From Novosphingobium sp. PP1Y (GTDB taxonomy: Bacteria > Pseudomonadota > Alphaproteobacteria > Sphingomonadales > Sphingomonadaceae): a stretch of 64,000 nucleotides of DNA. Below are positions 42,104-50,649 of the stretch, one piece after another (position 1 is the first letter of the stretch; the number at the start of each line of letters is the position of its first letter). The notes under the pieces are model-generated. The model worked only from the letters and a program-made list of their open reading frames with translations. It had not been told where the DNA came from and made no database searches. Where the stretch lies: NCBI RefSeq assembly GCF_000253255.1, contig NC_015580.1, positions 2,245,001-2,309,000 on the forward strand. The letters are read 5' to 3'. The position numbers were made by a program, and so were the translations under genes.

Positions 42104-43326
42104 AGGCGCTCGGACCGATCCCGGCCGGGTTCACCTCCATTGACGGCGTTCTGGCGATGGGCGGCAAGCCGGTGACGCATTGGGTGGAAGAGGCCGGTGG
42201 AACCCCGCTGTTCCTCTATTCCGCCGACCGGGTGCGCGAACGGGTCGCGGCCCTGCGCGCCGCGATGCCGGGGCGGCTGTCGCTGCATTACGCGGTGAAG
42301 GCCAATCCCTTCGCGCCGCTGCTCTCGGCGATGTCCGGTCTTGTCGACGGCTTCGACATTGCCTCGGGCGGTGAGCTGGAGATCGTGCGCGGTGCCGGGA
42401 TTGCGCTCGACAAGGTGAGCTTCGCAGGCCCCGGCAAACGCGATGCCGAGCTGGAAGCGGCGATTATGGCCGGGGTGACGCTCAATCTCGAATCCGAGGG
42501 CGAGGCTGCGCGGGCGCTGGCAATCGCCGGGCAGCTGGGCGTGACGCCGCGGCTGGCGATCCGGGTGAACCCCAATTTCGACCTCAAGGGTTCGGGCATG
42601 AAGATGGGCGGCGGCGCCAAGCCTTTCGGGCTCGATGCCGAGCGGGTTCCCGCGCTCGTGCGCGAAGTCATCGCCAGCGGCGCCGAATGGCGCGGCTTTC
42701 ACATATTCGCTGGCAGCCAGGCGCTTTCCGCCGAGGCGATTGCAGAGACCCAGGGCCAGACCCTCGACCTTGCGGCGCGTCTTGCCGATGAAAGCGGAGC
42801 GCCTCTGCCGCACTGCAATCTCGGCGGCGGCTTCGGTATCCCCTATTTTCCGGGAGACGAAGCACTGGACATTTCGCTCATCGGCGAGCGGCTGGCCGAG
42901 CGCTTCGAGAACCTCCCGGACACCTTGCGCGAAACGCATTTCTGCATCGAGCTGGGCAGATATCTCGTGGGCGAATCAGGTGTTTACATTGCCCGCATCG
43001 TCGACCGGAAGGTCAGCCACGGCGAAGTTTTTCTGATCACCGATGGCGGGTTGCATCACCAGCTCGCGGCCTCGGGAAATTTCGGAACCGTTGTGCGCCG
43101 CAACTATCCCTCGGCGATAGCCACGCGCTTCGGAGCCGAGGTCGAGGAAGAGGCGTCCATTGTCGGTTGCCTGTGCACGCCGCTCGACAAACTGGCGGAC
43201 AAGGGCGGGTTCCCGCGCGCCGAGGTTGGCGATCTCGTGGCGGTGTTCTGTGCCGGGGCTTATGGTGCCAGCGCCAGTCCGGCGAATTTCCTGGGGCAGG
43301 GACCGGCCCGCGAACTGCTGGTCTGA
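42100..43326 (+). CDS. PLP-dependent decarboxylase, exosortase A system-associated
   Basis: 408 residues, alanine racemase-like barrel plus C-terminal domain of the DAP/ornithine decarboxylase class; family TIGR03099. The PLP lysine is Lys67 in HYAVKANPFAPL. Glycine loop NLGGGFGIPYFPGD, and VGCLCTPLDKLAD near the C-terminus carries the active Cys. It should decarboxylate an amino acid, perhaps one tethered by the ligase/ACP pair, to give an amine. Coupled to the ligase by a 4-nt overlap. 172 nt of non-coding DNA follow. Confidence 0.92.
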   Translation: MKALGPIPAGFTSIDGVLAMGGKPVTHWVEEAGGTPLFLYSADRVRERVAALRAAMPGRLSLHYAVKANPFAPLLSAMSGLVDGFDIASGGELEIVRGAGIALDKVSFAGPGKRDAELEAAIMAGVTLNLESEGEAARALAIAGQLGVTPRLAIRVNPNFDLKGSGMKMGGGAKPFGLDAERVPALVREVIASGAEWRGFHIFAGSQALSAEAIAETQGQTLDLAARLADESGAPLPHCNLGGGFGIPYFPGDEALDISLIGERLAERFENLPDTLRETHFCIELGRYLVGESGVYIARIVDRKVSHGEVFLITDGGLHHQLAASGNFGTVVRRNYPSAIATRFGAEVEEEASIVGCLCTPLDKLADKGGFPRAEVGDLVAVFCAGAYGASASPANFLGQGPARELLV

Positions 43327-43356
43327 AAAAGCCGTAAGGATTTAGGCATTTGCGCG

Positions 43357-43369
43357 TCCCGATTCGGGA
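43357..43369. repeat. Palindrome TCCCGATTCGGGA, copy 1
   Basis: Perfect 13-nt palindrome preceded by GCG, lying 30 nt after the decarboxylase gene and 130 nt before the export lipoprotein gene. The same 16 nt recur at 59308-59323. It could be an operator for the polysaccharide operon or a dispersed repeat. Confidence 0.5.
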
Positions 43370-43498
43370 CCTGCCGCCAATTCGTCCCTCAAGGCTAACG
43401 CTATGTTCACCCTTTTGACCGATAGCGGGAGCCGGATTTCGCCAGGTCCGCCGCTCTCGTGAGGATTGCGGCGGGTCGGCGCAGTGAGGGAAGTGCCC

Positions 43499-44143
43499 AT
43501 GCCGTATCGCCGTCTGCCTCGCCTGCTCGCCGTTTGCGCGCTTGCCGGCGTGACTCTCAGCGGATGTGCAAGCGGCGGTGCAGCGCCCGAACTCCCCCCG
43601 GCCTCCTTTGTTGCCATGCAGGAAGGCCCGGGCGAGGAATATGTCATCGGCCCGCTGGATGAGCTGACCATCTTCGTGTGGCGCAACCCCGAGCTGGGCG
43701 CGAAAGTTCAGGTCCGTCCCGACGGGCGCATCACCACGCCGCTGATCACCGACATGCCCGCGGTAGGCAAGACCCCCTCGATGCTGGCGCAGGACATACG
43801 CCTGCAGCTTTCGCAGTACATCGAGGACCCGCTGGTCTCGGTAATCGTCAACAAGTTCGCGGGGACCTTCAGCCAGCAGATCCGCATCGTCGGCGCGACC
43901 GAGAAGCCCGCTTCCATCCCCTACCGCGCCAATATGACCGTGCTGGACGCGATGATCGCGGTGGGCGGCCTCTCCGAATACGCGGCGGGCAACAAGGCGC
44001 ATCTGATCCGCTTCGACAAGACGACCGGCAAGCAGAAGGAATATGCCCTGCGGCTGGGCGACCTGCTGAAGAAGGGCGACAGCAAGGCCAACGTCATGCT
44101 CAGCCCCGGTGACGTCATCATCATCCCCGAAAGCATGTTCTAA
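43499..44143 (+). CDS. XrtA/PEP-CTERM system exopolysaccharide export lipoprotein (Wza-like)
   Basis: 214 residues from ATG 43499, with GAGGGAAG about 6 nt upstream. Signal peptide with lipobox LSGC, modified Cys23. Poly_export domain (about 48-125: YVIGPLDELTIFVWRNPEL, VRPDGRITTPLI) followed by a SLBB domain (about 130-200: RIVGATEKPASIPY, LDAMIAVGGLSEYA). Family TIGR03027. It should form the outer membrane channel for the polysaccharide made under this locus. First gene of a long plus-strand operon. Confidence 0.93.
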   Translation: MPYRRLPRLLAVCALAGVTLSGCASGGAAPELPPASFVAMQEGPGEEYVIGPLDELTIFVWRNPELGAKVQVRPDGRITTPLITDMPAVGKTPSMLAQDIRLQLSQYIEDPLVSVIVNKFAGTFSQQIRIVGATEKPASIPYRANMTVLDAMIAVGGLSEYAAGNKAHLIRFDKTTGKQKEYALRLGDLLKKGDSKANVMLSPGDVIIIPESMF

Positions 44144-44161
44144 GAGGGGCCGGCGCAAGCG

Positions 44162-45682
44162 ATGAACTCTCTCTACGAAGAGCTGCTGGCCGCGATCCAC
44201 AGCGTCTGGCACCGTCGCTGGATTGCCCTGGGCATTGCCTGGGGCATCTGCCTGTTGGGCTGGCTGGTCGTGGCGCTGATCCCCAACAGCTACGAATCGC
44301 GTGCGCGCATTTTCATCCAGCTCGACGATGCGTTGGCGGAGCAGGTCGGCATCGGCGTGGCCGACAAGAAGCGTGACATCGAACGCATCCGCCAGACCCT
44401 GACGAGCGCGGTGAACCTTGAAAAGGTCGTGCGCTCGACGCGCATCGGCGACACCATCGAATCGCCCAAGCAGATGGAAGCCGCGGTCCTGGCCCTGGCC
44501 GACAACGTCAAGGTGATCAGCCAGCAGGACAACCTCTTCGAGATCACGGCGAACGCCAGCTATTCCTCGTTCTCCGATGCGGAAAACGCCAGGCTTGCCC
44601 AGAATATCGCCCAGAAGCTGATCGACATCTTCCGCGAGGAGAACCTCTCGGGCAATCGCGGCGAGATGGTCGAGACGCTGGAGTTCGTGAACCAGCAGCT
44701 TGCCCAACGCGAGAAGGAACTGGAATCGGCCGAGCAGAAGCGCACCGCTTTCGAGGCCGAGCATCCGGAATTCGCACTGGGCGGGGCAGCCAGCGCGCAG
44801 CGGCTTGAATCCTCACGCGCCGAACTGCGCGGCGTGGAGGCCGATCTGGCTGCCGCGCAGGCTGCGCTTGCGGCCATCGACGGTCAGCTTGCCGGTACGC
44901 CCAGAACCATCCCAGGCGGCAGCGCCGGCGGTGCATCGGCGGCCCTGGCGCAGGCTCAGTCCAACCTTGCCTCGCTGCGCGCACGCGGGCTCACCGAAGA
45001 GCATCCCGACGTGATCGCTGCGCGCAATCAGATTGCCGCGCTCAAAGGCCCGGCCGCGCAGGAAGCGGCCAGCGGCGTCGGCGCCCCGAACCCCGCTTAT
45101 ACGTCCCTGCAGTCGATTCGGGCCGAGCGGCAGGCCAATGTCCAGGCGCTCATTTCGCGCAAGGCCGCGCTGCAGTCCGACCTTGCCGGGCTGACCGCGC
45201 AGGCGATCCAGAATCCGGAACTCGCCAGCCAGGCCCAGCGTATCAACCGCGACTATGACGTGCTGCGCTCTCAGTACGACAAGCTCCTGCAGGACCGCGA
45301 GGAACTGCGCCTGCGCGGGGAAGTGAAGACCGAGCGCGAGGCAGTGAAGTTCGAAGTCGTCGATCCGCCGACGACGCCGCGCAAGCCCGTGGCGCCCAAT
45401 CGCCCGGTCCTGCTGCTGGGCGTGCTGATCGTCGGCATCGGCGGTGGCTGCGCGGGTGCCTTCGCGCTCGGCAAGGTGCGCTCCGTCTACGCGACGGCAG
45501 CCGGACTGGAGCGTTCGATCGGCCTGCCGGTGCTCGGCGCGATCTCGCAGAACCTGACCGATGCGGCCCGCGCGCTGCGCAAGCGCCGCCTCAAGTACTT
45601 CTATGGCGCCAGCGCTGCGCTTTGCGGGCTCTTCGTCGTGCTGCTCGCGGTCGAATTCATCCAGCGCGGCATGGTGGCCTGA
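44162..45682 (+). CDS. XrtA system polysaccharide chain-length determinant
   Basis: 506 residues, Wzz-type co-polymerase of family TIGR03007. Membrane segments near 22-40 (ALGIAWGICLLGWLVVALI) and at the C-terminus (about 425-445 and 480-500) flank a long periplasmic coiled-coil region (about 150-390) rich in Ala, Glu and Gln. The PTTPRKPVAPNRP proline-rich motif precedes the second segment, as in Wzz proteins. It controls chain length together with the tyrosine kinase encoded next. It starts 18 nt after the export gene. Confidence 0.93.
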   Translation: MNSLYEELLAAIHSVWHRRWIALGIAWGICLLGWLVVALIPNSYESRARIFIQLDDALAEQVGIGVADKKRDIERIRQTLTSAVNLEKVVRSTRIGDTIESPKQMEAAVLALADNVKVISQQDNLFEITANASYSSFSDAENARLAQNIAQKLIDIFREENLSGNRGEMVETLEFVNQQLAQREKELESAEQKRTAFEAEHPEFALGGAASAQRLESSRAELRGVEADLAAAQAALAAIDGQLAGTPRTIPGGSAGGASAALAQAQSNLASLRARGLTEEHPDVIAARNQIAALKGPAAQEAASGVGAPNPAYTSLQSIRAERQANVQALISRKAALQSDLAGLTAQAIQNPELASQAQRINRDYDVLRSQYDKLLQDREELRLRGEVKTEREAVKFEVVDPPTTPRKPVAPNRPVLLLGVLIVGIGGGCAGAFALGKVRSVYATAAGLERSIGLPVLGAISQNLTDAARALRKRRLKYFYGASAALCGLFVVLLAVEFIQRGMVA

Positions 45683-45694
45683 GGGGAACGAGCG

Positions 45695-46717
45695 ATGACC
45701 GAGCACACCCGCATCCCGCTTCCCGGCAAAGCCGCTTCCGGTGGATCGCTGATCGAGCGTGCCACTGGCGGCCTCGATCTCAACAGCCTGATCGCAAGGC
45801 CCGCGCCGATCCCCGCCGATGTGGTGAGCAGGATCCGCAAGCCGGCGCCGCCCGTTGTCGATCAGCCGCCAGTTGCGCAGGCTCCGCAGGCGCATGCCGC
45901 CGTCGAGGCTTCTGAACAAGTTGCTGAAGCGGCTCCCGCGCCGCAACCGATACCCGAGCCGTTGGAACGCACCGAATTTCACGGCACGCATCATCCTGTC
46001 GACCGCGATCGTTTGCGCGATCAGGGCCTGATCGTGCCCGAAGGGACAGTGACCGCGAGCCTTGAGGAGTTCCGCATCGTCAAGCGGCAGCTCCTGCTCC
46101 AGTGCGCAGACCTGCGCCGCCAGAACGCCGGTCCTTCCGCGCAGCGCCTGCTCATCAGCTCGCCGCACCCGGGCGAGGGCAAGACCTACTGCGCGCTTAA
46201 CCTTGCGCTTTCGATCGCGGCCGAGAAGGAAAGCGAAGTTCTTCTCGTCGATGCCGACTTTGCCAAGCCGTCGATCCTCTCAGCGCTCGGGCTGCCCGGC
46301 GGTCCGGGGCTGATGGATGCGCTCATGGATGAGAGCGTCGATGTCAGCGATTGCGTGCTGGGAACCGACATTCCCGGTCTGTGGGTGCTGCCGGCCGGCG
46401 ATACCTCGAACACCGATAGCGAATACCTTTCCAGTTCTCGCACTCGCCGCGTGCTCGACCGCCTGACGCAAGGCGCGCCCAATCGCGTGGTGATCTTCGA
46501 TTCGCCGCCCGCTCTGGCGGCCTCGCCCGCTGCCGAACTTGCCAAGTATGTCGGTCAGGCGGTGGTGATCGTGCGCGCGGACAGCACCGGGCAGGGCGCG
46601 CTGGAGGATGCGATCTCTCTGCTCAACGGCTGCCCCAATGTGCAACTGCTCCTGAACGCGGCGCAATTCAGCCCGAGCGGCCGCCGTTTCGGCACTTACT
46701 ACGGGTACAAGGGATGA
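45695..46717 (+). CDS. XrtA-associated tyrosine autokinase
   Basis: 340 residues, BY-kinase of family TIGR03018. A proline/alanine-rich N-terminal linker (about 1-110) precedes the kinase domain. Walker A SPHPGEGKT (about 155-163), Walker A' LLVDADF (about 183) and Walker B VVIFDSPPA (about 265). The C-terminus has a Tyr cluster (GTYYGYKG), the expected autophosphorylation site. It lacks the fused Wzz domain, which is supplied by the preceding gene. GAGGGGAA precedes the start; overlaps the next gene by 4 nt. Confidence 0.94.
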   Translation: MTEHTRIPLPGKAASGGSLIERATGGLDLNSLIARPAPIPADVVSRIRKPAPPVVDQPPVAQAPQAHAAVEASEQVAEAAPAPQPIPEPLERTEFHGTHHPVDRDRLRDQGLIVPEGTVTASLEEFRIVKRQLLLQCADLRRQNAGPSAQRLLISSPHPGEGKTYCALNLALSIAAEKESEVLLVDADFAKPSILSALGLPGGPGLMDALMDESVDVSDCVLGTDIPGLWVLPAGDTSNTDSEYLSSSRTRRVLDRLTQGAPNRVVIFDSPPALAASPAAELAKYVGQAVVIVRADSTGQGALEDAISLLNGCPNVQLLLNAAQFSPSGRRFGTYYGYKG

Positions 46718-48468
46718 TGGCGAAGCAACGCCTCCGGACCGGCCTGATCGGCCTGGCGACGATGGCTGCGCTGGTGGCCTTGTCGCTGCCCGTCGCCTCG
46801 CACGCACAGACGCTTGGATACGAAGGTGCCGGTGGCGGCGGCATGGACGGCGGCGATGCGCCCGAGGGTCCGGCCTCCGAGACTTACGCGCCCGGCAAGG
46901 CTGCCAAGCGCGGCGGCAAGGGGCAGGGCGGACGCCGCCTGGTGATCCAGCCCTATATCGAGCTTGACCAGATCGTCGACGCCCAGCTTTCGCCGGGTGA
47001 CGATGTGCTGACCTACACGCAAGTCGCGGTCGGCGTGGATGCCAGCATTTCCGGGCAGCGCAATGCGGTTTCGGCCTCGATCCGCTACCAGCGCCAGATC
47101 GGCTGGAGCGACAATGCCCGCGATGGCGATGCGATCAGCGGCATCGTGCGCGGCTATGCCACCGTGGCTCCGGGCGTGACGCTGGAGGCCGGGGCACTGG
47201 CTACCCAGGTCAATGTCGAGAACGGCGGATCGGCGCTTGCAAGCTCCACCTTTGGCGACAATTCGTCCTCGAATATCTACTCGATCTATGCTGGCCCCTC
47301 GGTGGCGACGCGCGCCGGCGATGTGGCAATCAATGCCAATTACCGTGCCGGCTACACCAAGGTCGAACAGCCCAGTGCCTATGTCGCCAGCCCGGGCAGC
47401 GCAGCGGCCGACGTCTTCGACGAAAGCGTTTCCCAGGTGGCCGACATCGAGGCGGGAGTTGCGCCATACGAGATTCTGCCCGTCGGGTTGGGCGTTGCCG
47501 GCAGCTTCTATCAGGAAGACATCTCCAACCTCGACCAGCGCGTGCGTGACATGCAGGCGCGCGCCATGGTTACGGTGCCGGTCAGCCGCACCGTTCAGGT
47601 TGTCGGTGCGGTCGGATACGAGGACGTCGAGGTCTCCAGCCGCGATGCCGTGCGCGATGCGGACGGGAACCCGGTCATCGGCCGGAACGGACGCTACAGG
47701 ACCGACAAGAGCGCGCCGCGTGAGATCGCCTATGACGTCGAAGGCTTGATCTGGGATGTCGCGGTGATGTGGCGGCCAAGCCGCCGCACGTCGCTTTCGG
47801 CCCATGTCGGGCGCCGTTACGGGGCGACCAGCTTCGGCGGCACGTTGGCCTATGCGCCCAACGATCGCAGCCAGCTCAGCGTTGCGGTCTATGACAACGT
47901 TGCGGGCTTCGGCGGACAGCTCAATCGTTTCCTCGATGAATTGCCTGACGATTTCGAGGCTGTGCGCGATCCGATCACCGGCCAGCTGCGCGGCTGCGTG
48001 GATTCGCTGGAAGGCAGCAATTGCCTTGCCGGTGCGCTCGGTTCGGTGCGTTCGGCCACGTTCCGTTCGCGCGGGGTGACGGCCAGCTATTCGATGAAGC
48101 TCGGCCGCCTCAATGCCGGGATCGGCGCAGGTTACGACCGGCGCAAGTTCCTTGCATCCGAAGGCACGATCCTTGCGTCGGCCAATGGCATTATCGACGA
48201 AAGCTACTGGCTGGCCGCCTACCTGAGCGGTGATCTGGGGCGTGACGCCGGCTGGAGCACCAATGTCTACGCCAACTGGATCGCCAGTTCCGATCCGCTG
48301 GTCGGCGACGTGACCGGCTATGGTGCCACGGCGGCCTATTACCGCCTGCTTACACAGCGCCTGCGGGCAACTGCGGCGCTCGGGATCAACGGGGCGACCC
48401 GCGACGATCCTTCCATTGACGATATCTGGACCGCATCGGCCCTGGTCGGCCTGCGGTACGCGTTCTGA
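46714..48468 (+). CDS. PEP-CTERM system-associated outer membrane beta-barrel protein
   Basis: 584 residues, family TIGR03016. Signal peptide (about 1-30: LIGLATMAALVALSLPVASH, cleavage after AQ or HA). A Gly-rich linker (35-75) precedes a barrel rich in alternating aromatic strands; the last strand ends in an aromatic (ALVGLRYAF), typical of outer membrane insertion. Role unproven but always found in XrtA polysaccharide loci, possibly as export porin. Overlaps the kinase gene by ATGA. Confidence 0.9.
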   Translation: MMAKQRLRTGLIGLATMAALVALSLPVASHAQTLGYEGAGGGGMDGGDAPEGPASETYAPGKAAKRGGKGQGGRRLVIQPYIELDQIVDAQLSPGDDVLTYTQVAVGVDASISGQRNAVSASIRYQRQIGWSDNARDGDAISGIVRGYATVAPGVTLEAGALATQVNVENGGSALASSTFGDNSSSNIYSIYAGPSVATRAGDVAINANYRAGYTKVEQPSAYVASPGSAAADVFDESVSQVADIEAGVAPYEILPVGLGVAGSFYQEDISNLDQRVRDMQARAMVTVPVSRTVQVVGAVGYEDVEVSSRDAVRDADGNPVIGRNGRYRTDKSAPREIAYDVEGLIWDVAVMWRPSRRTSLSAHVGRRYGATSFGGTLAYAPNDRSQLSVAVYDNVAGFGGQLNRFLDELPDDFEAVRDPITGQLRGCVDSLEGSNCLAGALGSVRSATFRSRGVTASYSMKLGRLNAGIGAGYDRRKFLASEGTILASANGIIDESYWLAAYLSGDLGRDAGWSTNVYANWIASSDPLVGDVTGYGATAAYYRLLTQRLRATAALGINGATRDDPSIDDIWTASALVGLRYAF

Positions 48469-48488
48469 AGTCCCAAGGAGGACGAGAG

Positions 48489-49736
48489 ATGTTCGACGAT
48501 TTCTACGGGTTCGAGAGCCGCCCGTTCCAATTGACGCCCGATCCGGCGTTCTATTTCGAGAGCCGGACGCACCGCAAGGCGCTGTCCTACCTCGGCTATG
48601 GCCTCGCCCAGGGTGAAGGCTTCGTCGTCATCACCGGCGAAGTGGGCGCGGGCAAGTCGACGCTTGTCGCGCACCTCATGGCAACGATCGATCCCAGCCG
48701 CCTGACTGCGGCGCAAGTCGTCACCAGCGCGCTCGATGGCGAGGAGATCGTCCATGTCGTCGCGCAGGCTTTCGGGCTTGCGGTCGCCGGGCACGACAAG
48801 GCCTCGGCGCTGGGCGCGATCGAAGGCTTCCTGCATGAGGAAGCGCGCCAGGGCCGCCGCTGCCTGCTGATCGTCGACGAGGCGCAGAATCTCACTGTCT
48901 CTGCGCTCGAAGAGCTGCGCATGCTTTCCAACTTCCAGCTCGGATCGCATCCGCTGCTGCAGACGCTTCTGCTTGGCCAGCCCGAATTCCGCTCGACCTT
49001 GCTGGAGAGCGGGGAACTGGAGCAGCTGCGCCAGCGCGTCATTGCCACCCACCACCTCGAGGCGATGCAGGCCGACGAAGTGCAGGCCTATATCGAACAC
49101 CGCCTTGGCTGCGTGGGCTGGCAGGGCAATCCGCAGTTCGATGCGCAAGTTTTCGCCGGGATCTTCGAGGCGACCGGCGGCGTGCCCCGGCGCATCAACC
49201 AGCTCGTCAATCGCCTGCTGCTGCTGGGTGCGGTCGAGCAGCGTTGCGTCATCGACGGCGAGGTTCTGGCTCAGGTCCTTGCCGAACTGGACGCGGACGG
49301 TTCGATCTCGCTTGTGAGCCGCAAGGCTCCCGAGCCCGAGGCCGAGCCCGAGGCCGCTGCAATGCAGGGCGAGGCGGCCGAACCCGCGGTTTCGCCGCGC
49401 GGGGAAGAAGCACGCACGGAAGCTGTCCCGGGCGGCATCGACAGCGATGAAGTCGCCGCGATCATCGAAGCTGCAATGGCCGACCGCGACGCCCAGATCA
49501 CTGAACTGCAACAGGCCGTGCTCGAACTCGCGATGGCGGCCGAAGCGCGCGAGCATGAAGCTGCCGATGCCGGGCAGGCGCAAGTGGCGTCGCTCGAAGC
49601 GCAGCTTCAGGCGATGTCCGGCCATGTCTCGGATCTCGAGGCGCGCCTTGCCGAGCATGACCGCATGCTGCGCCATACCCTGACGATGCTGATTGAGTGG
49701 ATCGAAGGCGGCGAGGGCCAGCGCCGCGCTGCCTGA
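48489..49736 (+). CDS. XrtA/PEP-CTERM system-associated ATPase (ExeA-like)
   Basis: 415 residues, family TIGR03015. Begins MFDDFYGFESRPFQLTPDP. AAA domain with Walker A GEVGAGKS (about 50-57), Walker B LLIVDEAQN (about 126-134) and sensor-like LGQPEFR. The C-terminal third (from about 280) is Ala/Glu-rich and then a coiled coil (about 330-400) not found in the minimal family. No membrane helix is evident. AAGGAGG lies 8 nt upstream of the ATG, the best ribosome binding site in the operon. Confidence 0.92.
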   Translation: MFDDFYGFESRPFQLTPDPAFYFESRTHRKALSYLGYGLAQGEGFVVITGEVGAGKSTLVAHLMATIDPSRLTAAQVVTSALDGEEIVHVVAQAFGLAVAGHDKASALGAIEGFLHEEARQGRRCLLIVDEAQNLTVSALEELRMLSNFQLGSHPLLQTLLLGQPEFRSTLLESGELEQLRQRVIATHHLEAMQADEVQAYIEHRLGCVGWQGNPQFDAQVFAGIFEATGGVPRRINQLVNRLLLLGAVEQRCVIDGEVLAQVLAELDADGSISLVSRKAPEPEAEPEAAAMQGEAAEPAVSPRGEEARTEAVPGGIDSDEVAAIIEAAMADRDAQITELQQAVLELAMAAEAREHEAADAGQAQVASLEAQLQAMSGHVSDLEARLAEHDRMLRHTLTMLIEWIEGGEGQRRAA

Positions 49737-49776
49737 GAGCCCCAGCCTTCGTCCGCGCATGACCGGAGTGAGCCCG

Positions 49777-50649
49777 ATGCCCGCCAGTCCCCAGATCAAC
49801 GGTCTCTCGGTCGATGTCGAGGACTGGTTCCAGGTCGGCGCCTTCGAAACCGTCATCGCGCGTGATGACTGGTCCAGGCTGGCGGACCGGGTCGAGCGCA
49901 ATTGCGATACCATCCTTGAAATGTTCTGCGATGCGGGCGTTAAGGGGACTTTCTTCACGCTGGGCTGGGTGGCCGAGCGTCACGGTCCGCTGATGCGCCG
50001 CATCGCGGCCGAAGGGCATGAAGTGGCAAGCCATGGCTGGGACCATGAGCGCGTCTTCCGCCTTGGCGCAGACGGCTTCGCGCGCGATCTCGAACGCAGC
50101 CGCAAGGCCATTGAGGACGCCGCCGGGGTCGCTGTAACCGGCTACCGGGCGCCGAGCTTCTCCATCGATGCGCGCACGGCATGGGCTTTCGAGGTGCTGG
50201 CTGTGCAGGGCTATGCCTACAGCTCCAGTGTCGCGCCTATCGCCCACGATCACTACGGCTGGCGCGAGGCGCCGCGCTTCGCCTTTCATCCGCTGGCAGG
50301 CAGCGATCTCGTCGAGATCCCGGTCACCACCGCGACTTTCGCCGGACGCCGTCTTGCCGCAGGTGGAGGCGGCTTCTTCCGCGTCCTGCCCTATGGCTTT
50401 TCGCGCTGGGCGATCCGGCAAGTGAATCGCGAGGAGGGGCGACCGGCGGTGTTCTACTTCCACCCCTGGGAAATCGATCCCGACCAGCCGCGCGTCGAGA
50501 ATGCGCCGCTGCGCTCGCGTCTGCGGCACTACACCAATCTCGATGTCATGGCGGGTAAGCTGCGCCAGCTTATCGACGAGTTCAGCTGGGGCCGCATGGA
50601 CGATCTCGCCGCGCGCGAATCGGACAGGGCCATGGCGCTGGCGGCGTGA
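49777..50649 (+). CDS. XrtA system polysaccharide deacetylase
   Basis: 290 residues from ATG 49777, which has a GGAG 8-9 nt upstream; ATG 49759 has none. NodB-fold family TIGR03006. Motif 1 LSVDVEDWFQ with the catalytic/metal Asp, motif 2 ASHGWDHERV with the metal His pair, motif 3 YRAPSFSIDART and the late YFHPWEIDPDQP. It removes N-acetyl groups from the polysaccharide or a precursor. No signal peptide is visible. Its stop overlaps the FemAB start by GTGA. Confidence 0.92.
   Translation: MPASPQINGLSVDVEDWFQVGAFETVIARDDWSRLADRVERNCDTILEMFCDAGVKGTFFTLGWVAERHGPLMRRIAAEGHEVASHGWDHERVFRLGADGFARDLERSRKAIEDAAGVAVTGYRAPSFSIDARTAWAFEVLAVQGYAYSSSVAPIAHDHYGWREAPRFAFHPLAGSDLVEIPVTTATFAGRRLAAGGGGFFRVLPYGFSRWAIRQVNREEGRPAVFYFHPWEIDPDQPRVENAPLRSRLRHYTNLDVMAGKLRQLIDEFSWGRMDDLAARESDRAMALAA

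Noticed and set aside
43327..43498. Sigma-54 promoter in front of the polysaccharide operon
   Set aside because: Looked for GG-N10-GC with TGGCAC/TTGC features; only weak partial matches were seen.
43037..44764. 575-codon minus-strand frame opposite the decarboxylase, export and chain-length genes
   Set aside because: Crosses three genes of the opposite strand; no motif seen.
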